A stretch of 26,034 nt of DNA from an uncultured Verrucomicrobiota bacterium (GCA_937871685.1 CALMOL010000116.1:1-26034); one strand, 5' to 3'; positions 1 to 8,561 are shown, counted from the first letter of the stretch. Notes: generated by a model from the letters alone, not told the origin. A program made the numbers and translations.

Positions 1-2
1 AC

Positions 3-1238
3 CTGCGGGAACGAGTTGCCGGTGGGGTTGATGTCGGCCGCCTCGACGGTGCCGCCCTGCTGCTGGGCCTTGTCTCGCTGGGTGTTTCCCAGTTGCGACC
101 GGCCGCCCCGGCCGTGGATCGCTCGGCCGTGTGGATGGACACCGTGAAGCGCGGTCCCATGGTTCGCCAAGTGCGCGGCCTCGGCACGCTCGTGCCGGAG
201 GACTTCCAGTGGATCGCCGCGCGCACCGAGGGTCGGGTAGAAAAGATCATCGTGCGCCCCGGGAAGGCACTGAAGCCCACCGACATCATCTGCGTGCTTT
301 CGAACCCCGAGCTCCAGCAGGAGGCCGCCGACGCCGAGCTCAACGCCCGCGCCGGCGAGGCCAAGCTCGCCACGCTCCGTTCCACCCTCGAGCAGGGGAT
401 CCTCGACCGCCGCGCCGAAAACGCCAAGCTCGGCGCCGACCTTCGCCAGTCCGAGCTCCAGCTCCAGGTGAACGAGCAACTTTCCAAGAACGGCCTCGTT
501 TCCTCGCTCGATCTCCAGCTTTCCCGCGTGAAGGCTGCCGACCTCAAGGCTCGCTTCGGACTCGACCAGCAGCGCCTCGAATACGCCCAGCAGTCGCTCC
601 AGCCCCAGCTCGCCGCGCAACAGGCCGACGTGGACCGCCTCCTCGCCGCCGCCGTGCTCAAGAAGTCGCAGGTGGACGCCCTCCAGGTCCGCGCCGGCAT
701 GATCGGCGTGCTTCAGGCCCTGCCTCTCGAGGTCGGCCAGCGCGTGACCATCGGCACCAACCTCGCCCGCGTGGCGGATCCCACGAAGCTCAAGGCCCAA
801 ATCAAGATCGCCGAGACGCAGGCCAAGGACATCACCGTGGGCCAGCCGGCCAGCGTGGACACGCGCAATGGCCTGATCACCGGCGAGGTCATCCGCATCG
901 ACCCCGCCGTGCAGAACGGCACCGTGCTCGTGGACGTGTCCCTCAACGGCGACCTTCCTAAGGGCGCGCGCCCCGACCTTTCCGTGGAGGGCGTGATCGA
1001 GCTGGAACGCCTCGACGACGTGATCTTCGTGGGTCGCCCCGCCTACGGCCAAGAGAAGGGCCGGGTGGGCCTCTTCCGCGTGAGCGCCGACGGCCGCGAA
1101 GCCCTGCGCGTGAGCGTGGAGCTGGGCCGCTCCAGCGTGAACACCATCGAAGTGGTCCAGGGCCTTCAGCCCGGCGACCGCGTGATCCTCTCCGACATGA
1201 CCCAGTGGGACTCCCACGACCGCCTGCGCCTCAATTAA
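3..1238 (+). CDS. Efflux periplasmic adaptor (HlyD/MacA-type membrane fusion protein), 5' partial
   Basis: Adaptor that would link an inner-membrane transporter to an outer-membrane exit duct. The frame is open from base 3 to the stop, so the true start lies left of the window. The TTG at 93 is only an internal codon. Bases 3-95 encode a hydrophobic stretch (around AALLLGLVSLGV) that fits the N-terminal membrane anchor. Counted from base 93, residues about 18-70 form the first half of the lipoyl-like domain (GRVEKIIVRPGKALK, then SNPELQQEAADAEL). Residues about 75-195 are a long Ala/Leu/Gln-rich coiled-coil hairpin. The second lipoyl half (LEVGQRVTIGTNLARVADP) and a beta-barrel domain follow. 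The efflux adaptor family match is strong. Two MacB-like ATPases follow beyond the minus-strand gene, so an ABC-type pump is more likely than an RND one. No permease is visible here. Confidence 0.9.
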   Translation: MRERVAGGVDVGRLDGAALLLGLVSLGVSQLRPAAPAVDRSAVWMDTVKRGPMVRQVRGLGTLVPEDFQWIAARTEGRVEKIIVRPGKALKPTDIICVLSNPELQQEAADAELNARAGEAKLATLRSTLEQGILDRRAENAKLGADLRQSELQLQVNEQLSKNGLVSSLDLQLSRVKAADLKARFGLDQQRLEYAQQSLQPQLAAQQADVDRLLAAAVLKKSQVDALQVRAGMIGVLQALPLEVGQRVTIGTNLARVADPTKLKAQIKIAETQAKDITVGQPASVDTRNGLITGEVIRIDPAVQNGTVLVDVSLNGDLPKGARPDLSVEGVIELERLDDVIFVGRPAYGQEKGRVGLFRVSADGREALRVSVELGRSSVNTIEVVQGLQPGDRVILSDMTQWDSHDRLRLN

Positions 1239-4200
1239 GCGGCAGCAACAGGGCTTCGGCCGACAAATCGCCGGCCACGCCAGGATCCTCGCGCCGGAAG
1301 CGCGCCAAATAATCGACGCCCTCTCCAGTTTCCGCCCGCAAAGGTGCGTTTTTGCGCTGCTTTAATTCATCCAGCAGACGGCTCAACTGTCCCCGCGCGT
1401 TCGCAAACCAATCCGTGGACCACACGCGATAAATGGTCCACCCCATGTTCTCCAGCGCCTCCTGCCGGAGCCGATCGCGATCACGCGCGGAGCGCGAGGA
1501 ATGGTAGGCTGCGCCGTCGCACTCGATCCCAAGCAGGTAGTGTCGGTCGAATTGCGGATGCCGCACCGCGAGATCGAGGAAGTATCCTGCGACCCCGACT
1601 TGGCAGTCGCATTGGTAGCCCGCGGCCTCCAAGGCATCCTTCACGCTTTGCTCAAACGGGCTGTCTACTCCGGGCTTCGCAGGCCCGGCGGGAAGCCGCT
1701 GGCCGCCCGTGCGGGCGTATTCCAGGTAGTCTCGCAGCACTTTGACGCCCCGATGCTTGCCATCCCCCATGAGAACGCTTTCGGGACGCAGCGAAGTGAA
1801 CAACACGAGCTGGTGCTTCGCCCGGGTGAAGAGGACGTTCAGCCGGCGGTGGCCGAACTTCGAATTGATCGGACCGAAGCGTTGAAGAATCGGTCCGCCG
1901 GCTGTCTCCGGACCAAAGACAGTTGAGACAAAAATCACGTCGCGCTCGTCGCCCTGCACGTTCTCAAGATTCTTGACCAGCAGCGGCTCCGACTCGTGTT
2001 CCCATTTTGCCCGATATTCCTGAGCGTGCGGATGTTGTTGGATCAGTCGGTCCAGTTCTGCGCTGATGAGGTCGGCTTGCGGTCGGTTCAACGCCACGAT
2101 GCCAAGTGAACGGCCGGAATGCACTCGCATGAACTCCACGGCTGCTTCCGCGCAGCGGCGAGCCTCGTCGGAATTCAATCGGTCCGCATAGACGCCGCCC
2201 ACGTAGATCGAATGCACGCCTGAGGACGGCGAGGAAGTCCGCGGTGCCGGGAGCAACTGTAGCCGGCGATCGTAGAATTCCTGGTTGGAAAACGCGATCA
2301 GCGCCGGGTCGCGCGAGCGGTAGTGCCACAGCAACCGCTTGGAGTCCGGGTAAGAGGCGGCGGCCACGTCGAGCAGGGATTCCCCGATGAGATCGTCGTT
2401 CGCGTCCTCATCATCGGCTTGGTCATCACCAAGGCTGGCAACGGCGCGGTCTCCGAATGTGGTCGGAGGAAGCTGCATGTTGTCGCCCACGACTACCATC
2501 TGGCGGGCGCGCAGCAGGGCGGATAGGCCGTCTTCCGGCCGGACCTGCGAGGCTTCGTCAAAGATCACCATGTCGAAAGTCATGAATCCGCGCCCGACCA
2601 GCTGCGCCACGGACAGGGGCGACATCAGGAAGCACGGCTTGATGACCTGGAGCGCGTCTGAAGCGCGTCGCAAAATCGACCGAACGGAAACGCGGGCGTT
2701 GGGGGAATTCGCTACGTGCCGCAGCAATCCTGACTGGCTGAGGTCAGACACCCGGCCGCGCGTCTGTCCCGGTGGCATGACGCGACCGGCCACGCGCGCG
2801 GCGAGCGCATCCCGCTGCACCGTCATCAGCTTTTCGTCGAGAGCGCGGAACTGATCTCGGGCCTCGGCTGGGCTGAGGTGGCGAAAACGCTGCAATCCCG
2901 GGATCCGTCGGAACGCTGAGCGGCACAGACTGCGTAGCAGGACGCACTCAAACAGCGGACCAAAACCCCGAAAGTCCCCTGCATCCGCCCACGCCAAGGC
3001 GCAGAATTCTGTAAGCTCGAATTTGGACAGCGCGGCTTCAACCGCGCTCTTCCTTGTCTGTGTGCCGAGCGCAGCCGGCGCATCCACGGCGGCACGAAAA
3101 AGCGTCGTTAATTGAGAGCGCGGAGTCTCCATCCACTGCTTCACGACCGTCTTGTCTGAAGTCGCCAACTCCGATAATTCTTCAAGCCGCTTGTGCAGGT
3201 CTGCGACTTTCTGCCCAAGCTCCAGCCCAAGCGTAAGAAGGTGGCGCCAAGCAGCCACCCCGGCCGGCGCGGCCAAATCTTGCTTCCAACGCGCGGGCAG
3301 CCGCAGAGACCGCAGTCGTTCCAAGCTCGCCTGAATTTCGTGCGCGTTCGCTTCTTGTGCCGCGACGTCGGGGGCCAACAGCGCGGCGACCGCTTCGTGG
3401 CGCGCCAGCACCTGAGCCGCGTCCGATTCCTCAAGCCGCAACTTGTCTAAGTCGCGTAAACCCTCAATGCGAAGGCGGTCCTTCCACCGCAGGGCCAAAA
3501 GCGCGCGGCGCAAACCAGCAAGGTCTTGCTCGATCGCCGCTAGGCGACCGCGCAGTTCCGCCAATTTTACTCCCTGCTCGCGGGCCGTTGCCACCAGCCG
3601 TCGCGCTTCTTCTGGCCATCCCTCTCCAGCCCGGCGCCGAGCCACGGCGCTGAGATCAGCAGACAGTGAAAACAGGGCGTGCCGCAGGAGCCCGCTTGAG
3701 GATTCCGTCACTGGGGTCGCTTCTCGCACCTGCTCCATCCAGGCGCAGGCTTCTTCCAAGGCGGGAAGCATAGTGCCAGCACCTTGAAACATCTCCCCGC
3801 AGATTTCCCGCAGGTCCGCCCGAGCGTCCAAGGCGGAGCCGGCGTGTTGCCAGGCTGCAAGGTCAAAGAAGAAGCCTGGGCGTTCCGCAGTCGGAACATC
3901 AGGCGCCACGCGAAGCGCCAATTTTCGCGCGGCCCTATAGGTAGCCCGTAGCCACGCCAGCCAGCCGGGCCGCGCCATCTCGCTCGCGGCTTGGCGCACT
4001 TCCACCTCCTCCAGGGACTCGGGTGGCACTCGCAGGTGGGCCTGGAGTTCGGTCCGACGCGCCTGCCACGCGTGCATTTCCTGCAAAGCTGTCTGGACCT
4101 TCGGCAGCGCACCTTCCGAGCCGAGTGCATGTCCAGTGCCAATCACGCCGTCCGGTGCTGCGCCAGCCCACTCGACGTAAAGGGCGATTGTTTCCAAGCC

Positions 4201-6507
4201 CTCCACGGTGGTGTGATCCACGGAAAGCTGTGCCGCCTTAGCGATGCCCTCAGCCGTGGCTAGAACCTCCTGTAGTTGCTCTTGATGTCGGCGGTTTTTT
4301 TCCTCGCGCCGATCCAATCCACCCAGGCTCTCGCCTTCTTTTTCTAGCCTCAGGCGACGCATCGCCTCCTCCGTCGAGACGAGAAGGTTGGGATCGGACG
4401 CCAAGGCTTCCTCCATGCCCGGCGCGAGGTCTTGGATTCTCTGGCGCGCAGCATCCTTGGCTCGAAAGGCCGCAGCCGTTTCTTTCAGCGCCGTGCGGCC
4501 CGTCGGCCGAAGGCAAAGCTCCCACAGCCCATCCGCCACTTCCGCCGGGCGCGCGCCGAGGGCTGCAAGACCGGCGGCAACCTCGGCGGCATCGCTCAGG
4601 CTTGGACAAGCTGGGTCGTTCAGCTCGTGCATTTCGAGCCAGGCCTGGAGTTCCGCGAAACGTCCGGCTGACTCGTGGGTCAATGCTTCCAGCGCATCGC
4701 GATCCAAGCGGCCCAGGTCGCCGTTGGTCACCCATTCCCATGGGTGCGCATCGCCGCCCGCCTGGGCTTGCTCGCGATGTTGCGATGCCAGCGTCTCCCA
4801 TTCACACAACAGATTTTGCCGCGCGGAGATTGCCCGCTCGTCCCACTCGGCCGCCCCATTCAGATAATACGCCTGTAGTGGCGGCGGAAGCCGGCGCGCG
4901 TGAAAGGCAAACTCCCGCCATACCACTTCATGAAACGTCCACCCGCAGGCGTTGAATGGTGTGTTGACCGCCTCGGAGTAAGTAAGCAGCCGGTCACGCT
5001 CCATTTCACGGTGGCTTTCTAACGCCTCCTGACCGCGCGGATTCGGCGCGGGCCGTGTATCCAATCGTTTGGCAACGCTCTCAAAGACCGCCTTTTTTCC
5101 ACCCTTAGCCGAGTGAAGCTCAAGGCAGTAATCGCCTAGCCCGACGGCGGCGAGCCGCCTTTGCACCACTTCGAGGGCCGCCATTTTTTCCGCGACGAAA
5201 AGCACGCTCTTTCCTTCCCACATCGCCGCCGCGATGAGGTTAGCGATCATCTGCGACTTGCCCGTGCCCGGTGGACCCTGCACGACCAAGTTCTCCCCAC
5301 GCAGAGCCGAGCGGATGGCGGCGAATTGCGAGGCGTCACAGTCGTGGACCAGAATGGGCACTCCCGCTTCCGGATCATCGTGCGGTTCGTCGTCGGGCGC
5401 GGCGGTGCTACTCGCGCCGCCCTTAGCACCGCCGAACAAACCGACGAGAAGCGGATGCTCGTGGGGCGGCGGCGACCCATTTTCCGGATCCAGGTCCTTC
5501 CACATGGCGAGGCGGTGGAAGGAAAGGTGCGTGATCGTGGCAAAGCGTCGGATTTTCCAGTTTGGAAGATGGCGAATCGTGCGCTCTACCTCCGAAAAGT
5601 AGGCTTCGAGATCGGGTGACTCGGCGTTCTTGTGCGGCTCAGCGTTCCACACCGGCAAATCGAGATCGAAGTCTTGGCGCAGGCGCTCGCGCAGCGTGAG
5701 GTTGACCTCCACTTCCTCCGTGTCGGCTCGCAGGCGATAGCCCTCATGTCGGGCGCGGCGCGCACGCTCCATTTCCATGGGCAGAAGCAGCAGCGGCGAG
5801 CGCAGCGGCTGAGTGGACCAGCCGCCCTGAGGCAGTTGCTCATGCCATTCGAGGAAGCCGAGCACGAGGTGCAGCGTGCTGATGCCGTATTCCTCTCGGG
5901 CCTCCCGCGCCTGCTGCGCCAAATTTCCGAGCGCACGCTCCAGCTCATCCGCCGGCAACATGGTCTGCCACCGACGCTCCGGCCGCCGGCGCGGCACGGC
6001 AGCGGAGCCGGACAAGTCGAAGGAAGGACTGATTCCGTGATGGCGCGCGTGCTCAATCAAAGAAGGTCCTTCAAGGCGCAGGCGGCTGGGCAACCCAACC
6101 TTCTTTCGCATGCGATCCCTCAGTTCACGTTCCAAGTCCCGCGTGCGCGTCTCCGCGTTATCGTCGTCCTCCAGGATCGCGGCGAGTCCCCGCAGGTATT
6201 TCGAATCGGTGAGCCGCGCGATGCCGAGCGCGTCAATAAACTCAGCTGTCTGCTCATCCGGTGGTTCCTTGGGGAGGGGCGGCAAAGGCTGCAATTCCGC
6301 CGCATCACCTCGCGCAAGTTGTTCAAAGAGAAGCGGCAGTGATTCGTCTACGACGCGGACTTGCCGTGCGCCGCGCGTTTGGTGCTTGAAGTTGAGCAGC
6401 CGATTCTTGTTGGAAAGGTCGAGCAGGCGCTGCCGCAGTTCCGCGACCAATCTCTGTGTCCGTTCAATGCCGCCGGTGTTCGGCCTGGGTGGGTTGGGAG
6501 GAGGCAT
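1231..6507 (-). CDS. DUF4011 / SF1 (Upf1-like) helicase / Vsr-like nuclease protein, Hhe-type defence candidate
   Basis: Giant 1758-aa protein. Residues about 14-290 match DUF4011 (RQRLLDLSNKNRLLNF). Walker A GPPGTGKS is at 411-418 with motif Ia VAEKMAALE just after. A long helical insert of about 800 residues follows. Walker B VIFDEAS (D1317, E1318), GDNMQLPP at 1341-1348, QGDERDV near 1518 and LNVLFTRAK near 1556-1564 complete an SF1 motor. The C-terminus (1616-1710) is a PD-(D/E)XK/Vsr-like fold of the MTES_1575 type: SPFE, FLDLAV (D1645), IECDGAAYHSS (E1662, D1664, H1669) and WSTDW. The DUF4011-helicase-Vsr order is that of the single-gene antiphage system reported as Hhe; defence is inferred from architecture. 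Sampled 60-base lines here are 57-62% GC against 78% in the adjacent ATPase gene. The gene sits antisense inside an efflux gene run and its stop overlaps the adaptor stop by 8 bp. All helicase and nuclease motifs are intact. Confidence 0.9.
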   Translation of the reverse strand: MPPPNPPRPNTGGIERTQRLVAELRQRLLDLSNKNRLLNFKHQTRGARQVRVVDESLPLLFEQLARGDAAELQPLPPLPKEPPDEQTAEFIDALGIARLTDSKYLRGLAAILEDDDNAETRTRDLERELRDRMRKKVGLPSRLRLEGPSLIEHARHHGISPSFDLSGSAAVPRRRPERRWQTMLPADELERALGNLAQQAREAREEYGISTLHLVLGFLEWHEQLPQGGWSTQPLRSPLLLLPMEMERARRARHEGYRLRADTEEVEVNLTLRERLRQDFDLDLPVWNAEPHKNAESPDLEAYFSEVERTIRHLPNWKIRRFATITHLSFHRLAMWKDLDPENGSPPPHEHPLLVGLFGGAKGGASSTAAPDDEPHDDPEAGVPILVHDCDASQFAAIRSALRGENLVVQGPPGTGKSQMIANLIAAAMWEGKSVLFVAEKMAALEVVQRRLAAVGLGDYCLELHSAKGGKKAVFESVAKRLDTRPAPNPRGQEALESHREMERDRLLTYSEAVNTPFNACGWTFHEVVWREFAFHARRLPPPLQAYYLNGAAEWDERAISARQNLLCEWETLASQHREQAQAGGDAHPWEWVTNGDLGRLDRDALEALTHESAGRFAELQAWLEMHELNDPACPSLSDAAEVAAGLAALGARPAEVADGLWELCLRPTGRTALKETAAAFRAKDAARQRIQDLAPGMEEALASDPNLLVSTEEAMRRLRLEKEGESLGGLDRREEKNRRHQEQLQEVLATAEGIAKAAQLSVDHTTVEGLETIALYVEWAGAAPDGVIGTGHALGSEGALPKVQTALQEMHAWQARRTELQAHLRVPPESLEEVEVRQAASEMARPGWLAWLRATYRAARKLALRVAPDVPTAERPGFFFDLAAWQHAGSALDARADLREICGEMFQGAGTMLPALEEACAWMEQVREATPVTESSSGLLRHALFSLSADLSAVARRRAGEGWPEEARRLVATAREQGVKLAELRGRLAAIEQDLAGLRRALLALRWKDRLRIEGLRDLDKLRLEESDAAQVLARHEAVAALLAPDVAAQEANAHEIQASLERLRSLRLPARWKQDLAAPAGVAAWRHLLTLGLELGQKVADLHKRLEELSELATSDKTVVKQWMETPRSQLTTLFRAAVDAPAALGTQTRKSAVEAALSKFELTEFCALAWADAGDFRGFGPLFECVLLRSLCRSAFRRIPGLQRFRHLSPAEARDQFRALDEKLMTVQRDALAARVAGRVMPPGQTRGRVSDLSQSGLLRHVANSPNARVSVRSILRRASDALQVIKPCFLMSPLSVAQLVGRGFMTFDMVIFDEASQVRPEDGLSALLRARQMVVVGDNMQLPPTTFGDRAVASLGDDQADDEDANDDLIGESLLDVAAASYPDSKRLLWHYRSRDPALIAFSNQEFYDRRLQLLPAPRTSSPSSGVHSIYVGGVYADRLNSDEARRCAEAAVEFMRVHSGRSLGIVALNRPQADLISAELDRLIQQHPHAQEYRAKWEHESEPLLVKNLENVQGDERDVIFVSTVFGPETAGGPILQRFGPINSKFGHRRLNVLFTRAKHQLVLFTSLRPESVLMGDGKHRGVKVLRDYLEYARTGGQRLPAGPAKPGVDSPFEQSVKDALEAAGYQCDCQVGVAGYFLDLAVRHPQFDRHYLLGIECDGAAYHSSRSARDRDRLRQEALENMGWTIYRVWSTDWFANARGQLSRLLDELKQRKNAPLRAETGEGVDYLARFRREDPGVAGDLSAEALLLPLN

Positions 6508-6582
6508 CGGCCGGTGTGCGTGGCCAAGAATGCCGGCTCAAGCGCCGACGGCAAGTCTGCCGGTCGCGGCCGTCCCACGAGC

Positions 6583-6598
6583 GGGAAACCAGTTTCCC
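6583..6598. repeat. Short inverted repeat in the divergent intergenic region (possible operator)
   Basis: GGGAAAC and GTTTCCC flank a central CA, giving perfect 7-bp arms. It lies in the 228-bp space (6508-6735) between the start of the helicase-nuclease gene and the start of the first ABC ATPase, where promoters for both would have to be. A second, weaker dyad (CGGCA, 4-nt loop, TGCCG) is at 6549-6562. I see no convincing -35/-10 pair in this space. Binding by a regulator is an inference from position and symmetry only. Confidence 0.35.
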
Positions 6599-6735
6599 AG
6601 CTCCGGCATGGGAGCAACCTGGCAGCAGACTTTACCTCGCTTGCTCAGAAGAAAAGATTGAAGAACACGCTGGCATGGCCCTTGCATACGGGGCGGCGTT
6701 CCTATCTCTCGGCTGCTTTCCTGCTCGCTTTCCTT

Positions 6736-7479
6736 ATGTCCGACTCCCTCATCAAGCTCGATAATATCGCCAAGGTGTTCCTCACCGACGAGGTGGAAAC
6801 CCACGCTCTTTCCGGCGTGCACCTCGACATCCGCAAGGGTGAATTCGTCTCCATCGCCGGGCCCTCCGGCTGCGGCAAGTCCACGCTGCTCTCCATCCTC
6901 GGCCTGCTCGACACGGCCTCCTCCGGCACCTACCTGCTGAACGCCCGGCCCGTCACCGAGCTCAACGCCACCGAGCGCGCCCGCGTTCGCAACCGCGAGA
7001 TCGGCTTCATCTTCCAGTCGTTCAACCTCATCGGCGACCTCGACGTGTTCGAGAACGTCGAGTTGCCCCTGACCTACCGCGGCATGCCGCCCGCCGAGCG
7101 CAAGGCTGCCGTCCAGACCGCCCTTGAGCGCGTCGGCATGGGCCATCGCGCCCGCCACCTGCCCTCGCAGCTCTCCGGCGGCCAGCAGCAGCGCGTGGCC
7201 GTCGCCCGCGCCCTCGCCGGCAAGCCGAGCGTGCTGCTCGCCGACGAGCCCACGGGCAACCTCGACTCCCGCAACGGCGACCAGGTCATGCAGCTCCTCG
7301 CCGAACTGCACAAGGAGGGCTCGACCATCGTGATGGTCACGCACGACGCCCGCTTCGCCGGCAACGCCCAGCGCTCCATCCACCTCTTCGACGGCCGCGT
7401 GGTGGACGAAGTCCTCTCGCCCTCGTCCGACGCCCCGCCGACGAATACCACCGCGCCTGCGTCCGCTGTCGCCGCCTGA
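6736..7479 (+). CDS. ABC transporter ATP-binding protein (MacB/LolD-type)
   Basis: Nucleotide-binding subunit of an ABC exporter, 247 aa, the usual length for this class. Walker A GPSGCGKST lies near residues 40-48, Q-loop FIFQSFNL at about 93-100, signature LSGGQQQRVAVARAL near 140-154, Walker B VLLADEPTGNLD directly after, and the switch histidine in VMVTHD. The LLSILGLLD and FIFQSFNLIGDL stretches are typical of MacB/FtsE/LolD ATPases that serve mechanotransmission exporters. The ATG at 6736 is chosen because family similarity begins there; the frame runs open further upstream but that part has no family character. The leader is pyrimidine-rich (CTCGCTTTCCTT before ATG) with no Shine-Dalgarno sequence. 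It probably formed one operon with the adaptor at 3-1238 before the helicase-nuclease gene came between them. The C-terminal Pro/Ala/Thr tail is low complexity. Confidence 0.92.
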   Translation: MSDSLIKLDNIAKVFLTDEVETHALSGVHLDIRKGEFVSIAGPSGCGKSTLLSILGLLDTASSGTYLLNARPVTELNATERARVRNREIGFIFQSFNLIGDLDVFENVELPLTYRGMPPAERKAAVQTALERVGMGHRARHLPSQLSGGQQQRVAVARALAGKPSVLLADEPTGNLDSRNGDQVMQLLAELHKEGSTIVMVTHDARFAGNAQRSIHLFDGRVVDEVLSPSSDAPPTNTTAPASAVAA

Positions 7480-7495
7480 CCGAGGCAGAGAAGGA

Positions 7496-7600
7496 CCGAG
7501 AGGATGGAAGATGGAGGATGGCAGGGAGCCGTCCCCGCCTTGTTCCCGTTCTCGTCGGGTGAATTCGTCCCCTGCCATCCTCCATCTTCCATCCTCTCGG
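7496..7600. repeat. Perfect 31-bp inverted repeat of heptamers (large hairpin) between two ABC ATPase genes
   Basis: The left arm is 7496-7526 and the right arm 7570-7600; checked base by base, they are exact reverse complements. The spacer is 43 nt (7527-7569). Within the left arm GAGGATG, GAAGATG and GAGGATG follow one another at 7500-7520, so each arm is itself a three-copy heptamer repeat. The element ends 6 nt before the ATG at 7607. It fills nearly the whole 127-bp intergenic space. A transcript through it would form a very stable hairpin next to the downstream start. It has no U-tract, so it is not a normal intrinsic terminator; it could act as an RNA-stability element, an attenuator or a mobile repeat. 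Confidence 0.93.
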
Positions 7601-7606
7601 CTCTTC

Positions 7607-8278
7607 ATGACCCCGCTCGTTTCCGTCCGGAACCTCGAAAAATCTATCCCGACCAAGCCGTCGCCCACGTGGCTGCTGCGGCGGATCACGTTTGACGTGA
7701 ACGAGGGTGACTTCGTTTCGATCATGGGGCCGAGCGGCGCGGGCAAGAGCACGCTGCTCCATATCCTCGGCTTGTATGATCACGGCTGGCAGGGCGAGAT
7801 GTTTCTTGAGGGCCAGCCGGTCCACGCGATGAAGCCCAAGGAGCGCGCCGCGCTCAACCGCTCGCACGTTGGCTTCGTCTTCCAGCAGTTCCATCTGCTC
7901 GATGACCTCACCGTGTCCGAGAACCTTGAGGAACCTCTCCGCTACCGCGACCTCAAGTCCGGCGAGCGCCAGGCTCGCGTGGGCGACATCCTCGACCGCT
8001 TCGGCATCGTCGGGAAAAAGGACCTGTATCCGAGCCAGCTTTCCGGCGGCCAGCAGCAGCTCGTGGCCGTGGCCCGCGCCGTGATCGCCCGCCCGCGCCT
8101 TCTGCTCGCCGACGAGCCGACCGGCAATCTCCATTCCGACCAAGCGCGTGAGATCATGGGCCTCTTCAAGCGCCTCAACGACGAGGGCGCCACCATCATT
8201 CAGGTCACCCATTCCCAGGAAAACGCCGCGCACGGCAACCGCGTGATCAAGTTGCGCGACGGCTGGATGGATACCTGA
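7607..8278 (+). CDS. ABC transporter ATP-binding protein (second MacB/LolD-type ATPase)
   Basis: Second ATPase subunit, 223 aa. It has Walker A GPSGAGKSTLL near residues 43-53, Q-loop FVFQQFHLLDDL, signature LSGGQQQLVAVARAV, Walker B LLLADEPTGN and switch His in QVTHSQ. The D-loop reads NLHSDQ where the first ATPase has the usual NLDSRN, so the D-loop aspartate is His. The two ATPases are clear paralogues but diverged. A pair of different ATPases suggests a heteromeric exporter or two half-systems sharing the adaptor. The ATG at 7607 follows a pyrimidine-rich leader ending in CTCTTC, with no Shine-Dalgarno, and sits 6 nt after the large inverted repeat, which could influence its translation. 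No permease gene follows; the next gene is convergent. Confidence 0.9.
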   Translation: MTPLVSVRNLEKSIPTKPSPTWLLRRITFDVNEGDFVSIMGPSGAGKSTLLHILGLYDHGWQGEMFLEGQPVHAMKPKERAALNRSHVGFVFQQFHLLDDLTVSENLEEPLRYRDLKSGERQARVGDILDRFGIVGKKDLYPSQLSGGQQQLVAVARAVIARPRLLLADEPTGNLHSDQAREIMGLFKRLNDEGATIIQVTHSQENAAHGNRVIKLRDGWMDT

Positions 8279-8295
8279 CGGCCCCGCCGCCGAGC

Positions 8296-8538
8296 TCAGC
8301 CGTTCTCCTTCAGCCAGGCGGCAAGGCCATCTTCGGCCGCTTGCAACGCCGCGTCCAGCGAAGGGTAGGATTCCGCCCCTTCGAAGATCATCCCGCCCTC
8401 GTCCAGGACGCGGATAAACGATCGCAGGTATCCATCGTCGCCAATCTCAAGTCGGCCGTGCTGCACCCAGGCAGCCAAGTTGGGGTAGCGGGCTTCGAAA
8501 GAGCCAGACAAGGCAGGACGATTTGGCGGCTTTGGCAT
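8296..8538 (-). CDS. Small conserved hypothetical protein (80 aa)
   Basis: Acidic 80-aa protein with no signal peptide or membrane segment, so probably cytosolic. The pattern (FEARYPNLAAWVQHGRLEIG, then SFIRVLDEGGMIFEG, then a helical C-terminus ending AAWLKENG) resembles small conserved hypotheticals I have seen in several phyla; I know no function. The start is well supported: reading the minus strand, AGGGAGGA lies a few bases before the ATG at 8538, a proper Shine-Dalgarno that most genes in this window lack. It is convergent with the second ABC ATPase (17 bp between stops) and divergent from the ExbB-like gene. Confidence 0.8.
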   Translation of the reverse strand: MPKPPNRPALSGSFEARYPNLAAWVQHGRLEIGDDGYLRSFIRVLDEGGMIFEGAESYPSLDAALQAAEDGLAAWLKENG

Positions 8539-8540
8539 TT

Positions 8541-8549
8541 GTCCTCCCT
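8541..8549 (-). promoter_or_regulatory. Shine-Dalgarno site of the 80-aa protein gene
   Basis: The minus strand reads AGGGAGGA two to three bases before the ATG at 8538-8536. It is one of only three clear Shine-Dalgarno sites I found in the window and fixes this start. Confidence 0.7.
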
Positions 8550-8561
8550 GCGTGAAAAGAT

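Noticed and set aside
6658..6689. TTGAAG with a possible -10 near CATACG as promoter of the first ABC ATPase
   Set aside because: Spacing is too long and the -10 match is poor; not supportable.
7496..7600. Intrinsic terminator or CRISPR repeat for the large hairpin
   Set aside because: No U-run after either arm, and only one inverted pair with no regularly spaced direct repeats.
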